Source: Laceyella putida (GTDB taxonomy: Bacteria > Bacillota > Bacilli > Thermoactinomycetales > Thermoactinomycetaceae). Taken from it: 64,000 bases of DNA. This document shows positions 16,356-24,165 of this stretch, in pieces. Under the pieces are notes generated by a model. It searched no databases. It was not told the origin of the DNA and saw nothing but the letters and a program-made list of their open reading frames with translations. Position 1 is the stretch's first letter, and every line of letters starts with the position of its first letter. A program made the translations under genes and the position numbers. The stretch is taken from contig NZ_JBHTBW010000045.1 in NCBI RefSeq assembly GCF_042665195.1, positions 1 to 64,000 of the forward strand, written 5' to 3'.

Positions 16356-17099
16356 CTACTTCCTCACTTCCATCATCCCGAACCCTTGAAAACCATAACT
16401 TCCCAAACCTGATTCATAGATCACTTGTTGCACGTTGGGATCAGCTTGAATTTCCAAGGGTAGTAGGTATCCTTTTAATTTCTTCCGCTTAAATGTCGTC
16501 AAAACAGCCGTGGTGGATAACTTAGAACGGGCGGGTTCCAGCACGGAGACATGGATGGACTGATCCCCCATTGGTTCGCCCCATTTCATCTGGTACCATT
16601 GGCTGATCGATTGGCGCAGGCTATCATAAAACTGACTTTCCAACGGATGGCAATAGTGAAGACGTTCCCCTTGTTGGACGGGGACGACGATCGGGCTGAG
16701 TGGTTCGTACTGCATTGTTTCCGTAAAGGTGGGCTGCTCCAGGATGCGCACATCCCGGAGAGGAATCCGTGCTTTAGGCAGGCGCAGGCACTCCACACTC
16801 CAGATGCCTTGAATCAGGTTCTGTATTAACTCTGGTTGAATCGAATCCAATCGCCATTTGACCTCCCCCTGGATCATCATATGGGTGCGATGCGTTTGCA
16901 GGGACTGGAACTGCAAGCGCGATGTCACCAACGGCTTATACGATCTCCCGGCAAATGTGATCCCTTCATCATGCAACCACTTCGCTTGCCCTTCATCGAT
17001 CTGGGCCAAGCAATAATAAAGATAACTGGTCAAGGCATAGTTCAAATCATACGGCAGCGCCAAAGGTTGCACCTGTTCATAGGTTACTTCAATCCGCAT
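16356..17099 (-). CDS. cas6: Orphan Cas6 CRISPR-RNA endoribonuclease
   Basis: The 247-residue protein has the two-RAMP plan of Cas6. The N-terminal half begins MRIEVTYEQVQPLALPYDLN and carries the His-containing AKWLHDEGITFAGRSYKPL, where the catalytic histidine usually sits. The C-terminus has the glycine-rich loop YESGLGSYGFQGFGMMEVRK, a defining Cas6 mark. Cas6 cuts pre-crRNA inside repeats, leaving an 8-nt handle; the flanking arrays end in ATTGAAAC, as expected for a substrate. No effector, cas1, cas2 or cas3 gene lies in the 64 kb, so it stands alone between mini-arrays B and C inside a unit with inverted ends. Its effector partners, if any, are outside the window. Confidence 0.92.
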   Translation of the reverse strand: MRIEVTYEQVQPLALPYDLNYALTSYLYYCLAQIDEGQAKWLHDEGITFAGRSYKPLVTSRLQFQSLQTHRTHMMIQGEVKWRLDSIQPELIQNLIQGIWSVECLRLPKARIPLRDVRILEQPTFTETMQYEPLSPIVVPVQQGERLHYCHPLESQFYDSLRQSISQWYQMKWGEPMGDQSIHVSVLEPARSKLSTTAVLTTFKRKKLKGYLLPLEIQADPNVQQVIYESGLGSYGFQGFGMMEVRK

Positions 17100-17121
17100 G
17101 TTTCATCCCTCCAGATAGACG

Positions 17122-17176
17122 AAAAGTCTGTCAACCTCCCAGCTTTTGACTCTCACTTGAGGTTGACAGACTTTTT
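17122..17176. terminator. Left hairpin of module C
   Basis: AAAAGTCTGTCAACCTC pairs with GAGGTTGACAGACTTTT. It lies just upstream of the cas6 start, between cas6 and array C, which are divergent. Confidence 0.7.
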
Positions 17177-17187
17177 AATTTAGATAC

Positions 17188-17359
17188 GTTTTCCACTATG
17201 GATGCAATTAAAACTCCACCCTTATCATTGGTTTACTTTAAGACGGAATAAAGATATCAAAATGGGTGCAATTAAAACGCCGCGTATTCTGCTCGTGCTT
17301 TGTCTACGATGAAAGGAGCAGCGTATTAGTTTCCATTCCAAAATGGGTGCAATTAAAAC
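17188..17359 (+). CRISPR. Two-spacer CRISPR-like mini-array C, degenerate
   Basis: Three repeats end in ATTAAAAC at 17214, 17278 and 17359. The first is shortened (27 nt), the second is degraded at its 5' part, the third (17329-17359) is full and reads CATTCCAAAATGGGTGCAA. The second spacer (17279-17328) is 50 nt; the first is about 33 nt if the second repeat is 31 nt. The reverse strand of the second spacer is open (YAAPFIVDKARAEYA). The altered handle may affect processing by Cas6. Confidence 0.6.
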
Positions 17360-17434
17360 CCTTGGTTTTTCAAGGGTTTTGGGAGATGCCATTTTTTCCA
17401 ATCCCCTCAAACACCTTGATTTTACTACGTTTCC
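17360..17434 (+). repeat. Conserved trailer of module C
   Basis: 75-nt segment practically identical to that after array A. Confidence 0.45.
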
Positions 17435-17490
17435 AAAAAGTCTGTCAACCTCCAGCGCTTCCAAAAACCTGGGGGGTTCACAGACTTTTT
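17435..17490. terminator. Right hairpin of module C
   Basis: AAAAAGTCTGTCAACCTCC / GGGGGGTTCACAGACTTTTT, as in module A. Confidence 0.65.
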
Positions 17491-17533
17491 GTTTTGGGGA
17501 TCACCATAGAATTCCATTTCTTGAGCAGATGAT

Positions 17534-17563
17534 ACCAAAATCGACGTTCGCTACATCCACCCT
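17534..17563 (+). repeat. Solo integrase-element end repeat
   Basis: ACCAAAATCGACGTTCGCT ... CCACCCT resembles the sequence behind both integrase copies. No integrase is beside it, so it may be a solo scar. Confidence 0.4.
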
Positions 17564-17666
17564 ACTGAGGCGTTTTTTTCATGACTGAATATTGAATCGA
17601 AGTATGTACTACAAACAGCTTTGCGGAGACATATGTCCTGATGATTATGACATCTGATTTATAGCA

Positions 17667-17700
17667 CCAAAAAAGCCTACCCAACGGGTAAGCATCGCTT
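17667..17700 (-). terminator. Terminator of the YhjD-like gene
   Basis: On the minus strand CTTACCC-gtt-GGGTAGG is followed by CTTTTTT. Confidence 0.65.
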
Positions 17701-17702
17701 TC

Positions 17703-18102
17703 TCACTTCTTCTCTTCGAGCGCCTTCACGCGCTCAAAAAAGGTCACTTCGTTTCAATTTCATATATTGTTTCAGGATCTCGCCACACTCCACCCGCATA
17801 AACTCATTCAGATATTTGACATTGAGTCTGTAGCCCCGGTAGTTGTATTCCACCATCCGCTCACCCACCAATTGAACAACTTGGATGATCTCGCCTTGGG
17901 ATTGGCGGAAGTAGCGGCGAAGTTCGGCCATATTTTTCAATATTTGATCGATGATGTGATCGATGTAGTCTTCGTATGCCTCCGCCATCTTGAGGTGGCC
18001 AAGCTGTTTCTTATCGCGGTTCAATGCTTCGAGTAGCACTTCAAGGTGGACATATCGCTTTAGTTTGATTTAAAAATCTAGGTGGTCTTCGTCATACAGC
18101 AT
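17703..18102 (-). pseudogene. YhjD-like small helical protein, broken
   Basis: ATG 18102 has AGGTGATGGAAG upstream, but codon 11 is TAA (HLDF*IKLKRYVHLEVLLEAL). The body is open to 17734: HLKMAEAYEDYIDHIIDQIL, MVEYNYRGYRLNVKYLNEFM. At the 3' end a six-A run (plus strand, about 17738) appears to be one base too long; with five, the protein would end SDLFERVKALEEKK at 17703, right before the terminator. It resembles small Bacillus proteins of the YhjD type, of unknown function. The fragment at 14717 is related. Confidence 0.5.
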
Positions 18103-18135
18103 CTTCCATCACCTATATCCATGATACCACTTTGA

Positions 18136-19065
18136 TCAAGGTTTAGAAGGCGTCTCCGACCTCAAAGGACCGATTTCCATATATTTCAGCACGATCTTCT
18201 CTTCTTGCTTCTCTGCCTGGTTCAACTCTTTGGTGTCTTTGACGACTTTAACAGGTGGATCATTGTCGTCTTTGTGCATGGGTATGAGTTCGAATTCAGG
18301 TTTGAAGGTTTTGTTTTTGATATTGACTGGAGCGGTGATGTAGTAATCTTTATAGGTATCAAGAACAACTTTCGGTTGTTTATTTTGTTCAATAATATAG
18401 AACTTAGAATTGGTTGAACTTAGTAAACCTGAAATAGTCATAACAAAGGGAATGAAAATTAAACACATAATAGAACTGATTAAATAAATAAAAATTACGA
18501 ATCCTTTCGACGTTCTTATTACAAACTTATCGAGAATCTCTGTTTTTTGCATAAAAATTATAGTATAGAATCTTGTCACCACTAAAATACTTGCACCAAA
18601 AAATATAATATTTGATGCAAAAATAATTGTAGCTTTACTTAAACCTAGAAATGTAATATTTGTAAGCATTATTGCTGAACATAACAAGAACGCATTCACA
18701 TAATAAATTGGTTTATTTCTTATGTCTGCCCCCATAAAAATACACAAAACAGCAACCACAATATATTGCGTTAGGTATTTGCTTGGTTCAATTATCGAAT
18801 TAAATGAAAAATCCACATAGTCCAAAGGAATATTGTATTGTCCAAATTTAGCTTCGTAATAAACCTCAACACAGTAATACCAAAAAACAATCATTCCACC
18901 AATCAGCATCTCAACCCCAATCAACTGCTGCCACCACGTCCATCCTTGCAACCCACTCACATTCTCCTGCTGTGCTTGCTGATTGCCTTGCCCTACTACA
19001 TTCTTTACCGTTAGCGCCATTTGTCTTTGCTTCATTCTTCTCCTTCTTGCTACTGGATGAAACAT
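18136..19065 (-). CDS. Multi-span membrane protein of unknown function
   Basis: ATG 19065 follows GGGAG. The 309-residue protein begins with a basic tail (VARRRRMKQRQM), has about five hydrophobic segments (LIGVEMLIGGMIVFWYYCVE; YIVVAVLCIFMGADI; FLLCSAIMLTNITFLGLS; IIFFGASILVVTRF; FVIFIYLISSIMCLIFIPFV) and ends in a charged tail after residue 230 (KVVLDTYKDYYITAPVNI, then a Lys/Glu-rich stretch). The C-terminal part may lie outside the cell. No family is recognised, and no clear operon partner is seen. Confidence 0.7.
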   Translation of the reverse strand: MFHPVARRRRMKQRQMALTVKNVVGQGNQQAQQENVSGLQGWTWWQQLIGVEMLIGGMIVFWYYCVEVYYEAKFGQYNIPLDYVDFSFNSIIEPSKYLTQYIVVAVLCIFMGADIRNKPIYYVNAFLLCSAIMLTNITFLGLSKATIIFASNIIFFGASILVVTRFYTIIFMQKTEILDKFVIRTSKGFVIFIYLISSIMCLIFIPFVMTISGLLSSTNSKFYIIEQNKQPKVVLDTYKDYYITAPVNIKNKTFKPEFELIPMHKDDNDPPVKVVKDTKELNQAEKQEEKIVLKYMEIGPLRSETPSKP

Positions 19066-19120
19066 ATTCTTCTCCCTTTCGCTTTTCTACATTTACGACC
19101 ATTAGACCATTCCCTTAATA

Positions 19121-19741
19121 CTATTCTTTTTCAGAGGATTTATCGTCATTAATAAACATCCAATCGTGAATATGATTGACCTCGCTAAAATCAATTTGGG
19201 GTCTAAGCATGAAAAGAATATCATACCCTACCACGATGCCCATACAAATATTGGTGATGGTTTGCGTATCCACATCTGTTCGGATTTGTCCTAACTCCTG
19301 ACCTCTTTTCACGATCATGTTTAGAAAGGTTGACCACTGATCCGCATTGGTTTCCAACCATTCACGAACAAATTCATTCTTACGGGAATGGATTAAGAGA
19401 TGATAATAAGCAAATGCCCAGGTCAAGCGATCTTCTCCTGAGTTTGCATAGATTTCAGCTACCACTTTTTCAAGAATGGATCGAACATTACAAGAGTCTT
19501 TTGACAGTTCTTCAAGAATCTCTTCTGCCATCTGACCATGACCCCGATCCAAGCGTGTTCGCATCACTTCATATAACAGTTCTTCTTTGCTTTTGAAGTG
19601 AACATAAAAGGACCCTTTGGTTCTTCCTATGCTGGTCATAATATCGTCAATACTTAACGCGTCGAATCCTTTATCAGCCATGAGTTGGAATGTAGCATCG
19701 ATGATTTTTCGTTTGGTTTCAATACCTGTGGAGTATTTCAA
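19121..19741 (-). CDS. TetR-family transcriptional regulator
   Basis: The start is a TTG at 19741, placed nine bases after AAGGGG; the TTG at 19747 is too close to that site. The 206-residue protein has an N-terminal TetR helix-turn-helix (RKIIDATFQLMADKGFDALS, then IGRTKGSFYVHFKSKEELLY) and a helical ligand domain. A dyad CAAACattcgGTTTG lies upstream, between it and the divergent secreted-protein gene. It therefore probably controls that gene and itself; the ligand is unknown. Confidence 0.9.
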   Translation of the reverse strand: MKYSTGIETKRKIIDATFQLMADKGFDALSIDDIMTSIGRTKGSFYVHFKSKEELLYEVMRTRLDRGHGQMAEEILEELSKDSCNVRSILEKVVAEIYANSGEDRLTWAFAYYHLLIHSRKNEFVREWLETNADQWSTFLNMIVKRGQELGQIRTDVDTQTITNICMGIVVGYDILFMLRPQIDFSEVNHIHDWMFINDDKSSEKE

Positions 19742-19822
19742 AAGCAACTACCCCTTTTGTTATACTCTTAATAATTTAGAAAATTATGTTGATTTAAACT
19801 TATATACATATTATAATTAAAT

Positions 19823-19847
19823 CGTACCAAACATTCGGTTTGATATC
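19823..19847. promoter_or_regulatory. Candidate TetR operator
   Basis: CAAAC-ATTCG-GTTTG (19828-19842) is a perfect 5-bp dyad in the 132-bp region between the divergent TetR gene and the secreted-protein gene. Confidence 0.45.
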
Positions 19848-19873
19848 AACGTTTAAAAAAGGAGTGTAGCTGT

Positions 19874-20278
19874 ATGAAGAAAATGGGTACAACGCTAGCT
19901 AGTTTGTTTGCTGTTGGTTTAATGATTTTTGCTCCACAGAGTGCATTTGCTGATACTTATTTTGATTGGGATACTCGAACTGGTCCAGAACATAAAATTA
20001 CAAACCTTTCATCTGGTGCCGACGTAAAAGTATATCTCGTTAACTATTGGTATCGCCAACATGTAAGTACACACGATTCAATTGCTACTGATAATTCTGA
20101 CCATCTGGCTGCAAAACTTTGTAATGTAGCAACAGGTAACTGTACAGTTGCTAAACCGCTTGACGGAGATGCGATTGTTTATTTTACAGATATGAAGGCT
20201 GGCGATTATACGATTGTCATTACCGATGATCAAAGCAGTTACTTCTATTATGGTGAAGGGGGATATCTTGTATATTAA
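19874..20278 (+). CDS. Secreted protein of unknown function
   Basis: ATG 19874 follows AAAAGGAGTG. The 134-residue product starts with a signal peptide (MKKMGTTLASLFAVGLMIFA) with a likely cut after SAFA, leaving about 108 residues. The mature part is polar, rich in Asp/Tyr, probably all beta (VKVYLVNYWYRQHVSTHD, MKAGDYTIVITDDQSSYFYY) and has two cysteines (LCNVATGNC). No family is recognised. It is divergent from a TetR regulator that may control it. Confidence 0.75.
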   Translation: MKKMGTTLASLFAVGLMIFAPQSAFADTYFDWDTRTGPEHKITNLSSGADVKVYLVNYWYRQHVSTHDSIATDNSDHLAAKLCNVATGNCTVAKPLDGDAIVYFTDMKAGDYTIVITDDQSSYFYYGEGGYLVY

Positions 20279-20284
20279 ATCTAT

Positions 20285-20316
20285 TTGAAAGTGCGGACGT
20301 GATCCGCGCTTTTTCT
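20285..20316 (+). terminator. Terminator of the secreted-protein gene
   Basis: AAAGTGCGGA-cgtga-TCCGCGCTTT followed by TTC. Confidence 0.8.
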
Positions 20317-20320
20317 ATGC

Positions 20321-21193
20321 TTAAAAAGACTGAAACACTGGCGTACGTATCATTCCTCGCTTGGTTAGCCCTCTCGACTTCACCTTCATGGTTATGGCCG
20401 GCTCCAGGTAAATAAACTCTTTATCCTCATCAACCTTGGCCTGATTCACAATCGACCAAACGGCTTTTCGTGCATCGGGTGGCGGTGGAAACTCAATGAT
20501 ACCTGCCAGACGCACCCATCCCTCTTCTTCTAGGCCAATGAGCCAGCCGAACTCCTCTTTCCGAATCGCAGTCAACAGCACATCATGGTGATGATAGGCG
20601 ATCACCTTCAACCAATCATGCGATCGCTTCCCCACTTGATAGATGGAGTTAACCTTTTTCATCACAATGCCTTCAAGGTTCTGCTGACTGACCAGGTCAA
20701 AGAAGGCTCCAGCCTTTTCACCGGGTATGGATCGAACCAAGGATAAATGCGTCTGCTCATTGATCTTGTCTTGCAGAATGGTTTTCCGTTCATGCAATGG
20801 CAGCCTGGTCACGTCTTGGCCACCGATCATTAAGACATCGAACACACAGAACTGGACAGGGTCACTCTTCATCAGCGTCCGAATCTTATGCTCATTCGTC
20901 GTCTGAAACCTGGTTAGGATGGCTTCAAAATCGGGGTGAGACTGCTCATCCGTGACAATTAACTCGCCATCCAACACAACACCTGGCGGCAAATTTAATG
21001 TGGCCAACTCAGGGAACCGGTCAGTACACGGGGTACCGTGTCGGGTCCAACATTGTATCTGGCCACTCACTGTCGAGAGGATGAGGCGGATACCGTCTAA
21101 TTTGAGTTCCGCAATATATGATGAATGACTGATTGGCTCAGTCGCTTTATGCAGTAACATTGGAGATAACATTGATAAATCACCTATTATCAT
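20321..21193 (-). CDS. ATP-dependent DNA ligase
   Basis: The start at 21193 is chosen because GGAG lies eight bases before that ATG; an open extension of 18 codons has no site. The 290-residue protein has the nucleotidyltransferase core: motif I ELKLDGIRL with the lysine that takes AMP, VVLDGELIV (motif III), FCVFDVLM (IIIa), LEGIVMKK (IV) and DWLKVI (V), then a short OB-like domain ending KSRGLTKRGMIR. It seals nicked DNA with ATP. The compact form matches LigD ligase-domain or YkoU-like enzymes without the other NHEJ domains; no ku gene is in the window. A truncated near copy lies at 498-1078. Confidence 0.88.
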   Translation of the reverse strand: MIIGDLSMLSPMLLHKATEPISHSSYIAELKLDGIRLILSTVSGQIQCWTRHGTPCTDRFPELATLNLPPGVVLDGELIVTDEQSHPDFEAILTRFQTTNEHKIRTLMKSDPVQFCVFDVLMIGGQDVTRLPLHERKTILQDKINEQTHLSLVRSIPGEKAGAFFDLVSQQNLEGIVMKKVNSIYQVGKRSHDWLKVIAYHHHDVLLTAIRKEEFGWLIGLEEEGWVRLAGIIEFPPPPDARKAVWSIVNQAKVDEDKEFIYLEPAITMKVKSRGLTKRGMIRTPVFQSF

Positions 21194-21319
21194 TGTATCA
21201 ATCTCCATTTGATCGATCATTGGGAATGGATGGACAAAAAAGAACACCGGTGCGACTAGGCCGGCGCTCTTTGAATATGGTAGAATAATTAAGCAAACAA
21301 CCTCATTTTGCCTAAAATT

Positions 21320-21358
21320 CCCCCCTCAGTGTAAGTGACACTGAAGGGGATTTTTTAT
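21320..21358. terminator. Terminator between divergent debris and the ligase promoter
   Basis: CCCCCTCAGTGT-aagtg-ACACTGAAGGGG followed by ATTTTTT. Confidence 0.8.
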
Positions 21359-21399
21359 TTCTTCTGATGGTTGCACCCAAACTTCTTCCGCGCTCATGA

Positions 21400-21494
21400 T
21401 CCACTGCCTCAAGTTTAAATATAGCGTGCTTGCACAAGAACACGAACGAATCTCAAGACTGTTGGAAGAGAAGGAGTTAGAGGGGGCGATTTAA
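21400..21494 (+). pseudogene. C-terminal coiled-coil scrap
   Basis: Plus-strand frame LKFKYSVLAQEHERISRLLE then EKELEGAI and a stop. It has no start and overlaps the 3' end of the membrane gene on the other strand. Probably the tail of a lost gene. Confidence 0.25.
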
Positions 21495-22181
21495 GGCCCT
21501 CTTTCTATCTCTTACCCATTGTTCCCTACTAACCTTCCACTCCGAAAATACCGGTTCTTCTGTAAAGTACCAATTATGTCCAAATTCATTCTCTTCCTGT
21601 TTTGATATTATAAAGCCTTCCCTCCGGCCAATAGTTAATAAACTATTCTCCGCGTTTGAAGGATTCTCGAAAAAAAATGCTTGTCCGGGTTTGATTTTAC
21701 CCGAATTAATTTCATCTAAAAAGTATTGATAAGCATATAGTAAATAATGTTCATCTAATCTTCTTAGTAACATAATCTCTCGACTTAATTCATCCCACTT
21801 ACTATTTAATTCTTCATTTACCTTTTTTAAATGCTCAATCTCCTTCTGATGGCGTTCATCATTTAATCTTCTCTCTTTATCAATCTCTTTGTACCTCTTA
21901 TCTACTTCTTTTTCCACCATTTCAGGAATACGTGTTGACTGGAAGTAACCAAAGATGGTAAACCCAATTCCACCAACGGCTCCGATCGTGGAAATAAAGG
22001 TTAGGAGAAAACTCATGCTTGCGATTTGGTTGGCAACAGTATCGGGATCATTTGAATCACCGACCCATTCTTTCGGTAACATCGGTAGCACATATACACC
22101 AAAAATAAGCACCAAGAAAAGAAGACCTAATAAACAAAAAACAACACTTTTAACCCAGTTCGCTTTTTTCTCTTGATTCAT
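21477..22181 (-). CDS. Two-span membrane protein with coiled coil
   Basis: ATG 22181 follows AAAGGATGG; an earlier ATG at 22205 lacks a site. The 234-residue protein has two membrane helices (WVKSVVFCLLGLLFLVLIFG; FISTIGAVGGIGFTIFGYF) and then a strongly charged coiled coil (EKEVDKRYKEIDKERRLNDE, HLKKVNEELNSKWDELSREI) followed by a small C-terminal domain (NSLLTIGRREGFIISKQEEN-like). Function unknown. Confidence 0.65.
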   Translation of the reverse strand: MNQEKKANWVKSVVFCLLGLLFLVLIFGVYVLPMLPKEWVGDSNDPDTVANQIASMSFLLTFISTIGAVGGIGFTIFGYFQSTRIPEMVEKEVDKRYKEIDKERRLNDERHQKEIEHLKKVNEELNSKWDELSREIMLLRRLDEHYLLYAYQYFLDEINSGKIKPGQAFFFENPSNAENSLLTIGRREGFIISKQEENEFGHNWYFTEEPVFSEWKVSREQWVRDRKRALNRPL

Positions 22182-22230
22182 TACTGCCCATCCTTTTACT
22201 TTCAAAACAAATTTTTACTAATCCCTCTTT

Positions 22231-22431
22231 TTAAAGGGAATTACATACTGTAGCTATTTTTTCTAATTCAGAAAGCCTCAATGGATTTAATAAACTGTCC
22301 ATATCGCTGTTTAATTGTTCCATACTTAATTCAATACTAATTATACTGGATATTGGCATGATATATGGTTCTAGTTCATGGTCGCTTAGATCACTATCAT
22401 ATATATCCTCAAACTCTATTTGAATCCGCAT
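22231..22431 (-). CDS. Small acidic hypothetical protein
   Basis: A 66-residue product if it starts at 22431 (MRIQIEFEDIYDSDLSDHEL, then ISIELSMEQLNSDMD). The open frame extends to 22509 without a clear site. It is acidic and unrecognised. It lies just upstream of the two-span membrane gene on the same strand and could be in its operon. Confidence 0.4.
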   Translation of the reverse strand: MRIQIEFEDIYDSDLSDHELEPYIMPISSIISIELSMEQLNSDMDSLLNPLRLSELEKIATVCNSL

Positions 22432-22729
22432 AAAACATTTTTCTCTAAAGGATAATAGAGCAGTCCGCACTGGTTTTCTGATGTGGCCAGAATCCACCAC
22501 AGGGCCCATTGATGATCCACTTGAGTAGGGCTGGCACTCCGACTATAAAACCGTAGCCACCACAAATCCCAACAACACATATTTACTGTTCTTTTTTAAC
22601 CAAGCTCTCATCGAATTCTCCATCTATTTCGCCTCTATCTTACCCCCTTTAATAGAATCCAGAATCGTACGCACCAGCCCCATTTCATTTCTTCGCCCTC
22701 TCTCTGTGGTAAAATGATCGTATCGTTGT

Positions 22730-22776
22730 TTTTCGAGAGCCCCCGTGGTGTGCCAGCACCAAAGGGGCTTTTTGCT
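22730..22776 (+). terminator. Terminator-like hairpin on the plus strand
   Basis: AGCCCC ... GGGGCT followed by TTTTGCTTTT. A TAAAAT hexamer lies about 30 bp upstream, so a very short transcript could start and end here; no coding gene is in front of it. Confidence 0.5.
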
Positions 22777-22800
22777 TTTCGTCTGAGATGCCGCCACCGC

Positions 22801-23034
22801 CTACGCCGTTTCATCGCCTTGGAGAGAACCCGCACCGTTCCCCGCCTCCTCATCTCTGAAAACAGCCCGCAACTCCTCTATCCCTGGAACATCTACCGGC
22901 CTGTCGTAATCTTCCACATCGAATTGATCGATGAAGTTTTTGAATGTGGTTATCAGCGCCCTGACTGTGGCGTTCTTTGGCATTTGTACCCGCCGGAATC
23001 TTGGGTCGCGCTTCACCTTGGCTGACATCGACAT
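22801..23034 (-). CDS. Small hypothetical protein, coupled to the next
   Basis: The start at 23034 has AAGGAG eight bases before it, inside the end of the upstream gene (stop at 23040), so translation is probably coupled. The 77-residue product (MSMSAKVKRDPRFRRVQMPK then NATVRALITTFKNFIDQFDV) is not recognised. Small coupled genes of this kind are common in phage or plasmid DNA. Confidence 0.45.
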   Translation of the reverse strand: MSMSAKVKRDPRFRRVQMPKNATVRALITTFKNFIDQFDVEDYDRPVDVPGIEELRAVFRDEEAGNGAGSLQGDETA

Positions 23035-23039
23035 GCTGC

Positions 23040-23234
23040 TCACTCCTTATTTGGTTGATATAACCCGCATGCATCGAATCGTGGATCATGCTCGCCGTTC
23101 TTGATGCGCCAATGCTCCTTATTCCTCATTTCGCATTCGCCTGTATTGGCGTTGAAATATCTGCAAGGCTTCTGGCCCTTCCTAACCACCCCGCACCCTG
23201 CGCCGTTCCAAGTCAGGCCGTATTTGCGAACCAT
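23040..23234 (-). CDS. Small cysteine-containing hypothetical protein
   Basis: A 64-residue frame (MVRKYGLTWNGAGCGVVRKG, then QKPCRYFNANTGECEMRNKE) with four cysteines, spaced like a possible metal site. It stops at 23040, six bases above the start of the next small gene, and carries that gene's ribosome site. No family is recognised. Confidence 0.45.
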   Translation of the reverse strand: MVRKYGLTWNGAGCGVVRKGQKPCRYFNANTGECEMRNKEHWRIKNGEHDPRFDACGLYQPNKE

Positions 23235-23336
23235 CGGATTTTCATTTTCCTGATCTCATCTCTTTTAAAATGGACTCTTTAAGCAATGAAAAAACCTCCT
23301 GGTCCGCACCAAGAGGAAAATCGATTCATGCTACTT

Positions 23337-23528
23337 TTACCACTTCTTCGGGCCTGGCGTAAAAAAGCTGGAAAGTGTAACTTTCTCTTGTTTAGCCAAT
23401 GTTTCAAATGGCTTCTCGTTCTCATGGTTTTGCCAATTGTTCTTCAAGATATTTTCACCTTGTTTCGCCTCAGTCCAACCAGACTTCAAGTTATCCACAA
23501 ATATCACCTCTGTTTGATCCTCATACAT
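23337..23528 (-). CDS. Short hypothetical protein
   Basis: A 63-residue frame from the ATG at 23528 (MYEDQTEVIFVDNLKSGWTE, ENILKNNWQNHENEKPFETL). The composition looks coding, but no site or family supports it strongly. Confidence 0.3.
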   Translation of the reverse strand: MYEDQTEVIFVDNLKSGWTEAKQGENILKNNWQNHENEKPFETLAKQEKVTLSSFFTPGPKKW

Positions 23529-23640
23529 TTTATTATAAGTTGTAAATAGTTTAAAAACAAAATGCAAATTATCTTCCTCTTGAAAACAGCAGCCAAAAAC
23601 GTCCACCCACAACGATCAGAATACCTAACAAATCGGTCCA

Positions 23641-23937
23641 CTAAGGCAGGAGCTGGCCAGAGGTAAATGCATAAAGGAATATTCCCCAACCGATTGGATA
23701 CAGAAACGTCCTGACAGTATACATGAAGCGGACCACAACCAACGCAATGAGCAATGGTATCGAACCAAAGCCAGACAATGAGTAATCATACATCTTGGCC
23801 ATCATAAACCATAAGAAAAAGGGCTCTACATAGCTCAATATAGCCAGCCAAAAGGCATTTTCTCGAGCTTTTACAGACGGGTCTTGAAAAACCACATTAA
23901 TTTTCAATCGCCTCACCTCTACATTATAAATTATCAT
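23641..23937 (-). CDS. Small membrane protein of unknown function
   Basis: A 98-residue product with a hydrophilic start (MIIYNVEVRRLKINVVFQDP) and two to three hydrophobic segments (AFWLAILSYVEPFFLWFMMA; IPLLIALVVVRFMYTVRTF; IGWGIFLYAF). Its start codon lies in an AT-rich stretch, and the true start could be the Met-less region further in. No family is recognised. Confidence 0.5.
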   Translation of the reverse strand: MIIYNVEVRRLKINVVFQDPSVKARENAFWLAILSYVEPFFLWFMMAKMYDYSLSGFGSIPLLIALVVVRFMYTVRTFLYPIGWGIFLYAFTSGQLLP

Positions 23938-24165
23938 TATTTTCTAATAACAGAAAAGGGATATATTATATTTCTACTTACGATAACAACCTTTCCTAAT
24001 TCCCTCCTTTTACTTACTAATAGGTTAACCTTTCGATTAAATAGGAAATGAGTACTTATATATCAAATATATTCTTATTACCATACCAAATCTGAGCAAT
24101 GGACTTAGTGGTAGCCTTGGGCATTTTCAGCTTCAACCATTTGACCAGAAAGGGGAAGGTAAGCA

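Larger units (their letters stand above)
15998..17501. mobile_element. cas6-bearing unit with inverted ends and two CRISPR-like modules
   Basis: The left end (ACCCCTAAAACAAAAAGTCTGT at 15998) and right end (read inward from 17501, ATCCCCAAAACAAAAAGTCTGT) form an inverted repeat. Between them lie module B (16009-16320), cas6 on the minus strand, and module C (17122-17490). A short version with the same ends and adjoining bases is present at 12146-12481. Two elements sharing ends but differing in the coding part behave like an autonomous and a MITE-like copy. No transposase is present, so any movement would need a protein from elsewhere. Confidence 0.55.

Noticed and set aside
22635..22853. 72-codon Arg-rich minus-strand ORF
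   Set aside because: Overlaps a plus-strand hairpin and reads MRRRGTVRVLSKAMKRRRRW, an unlikely protein; no site.
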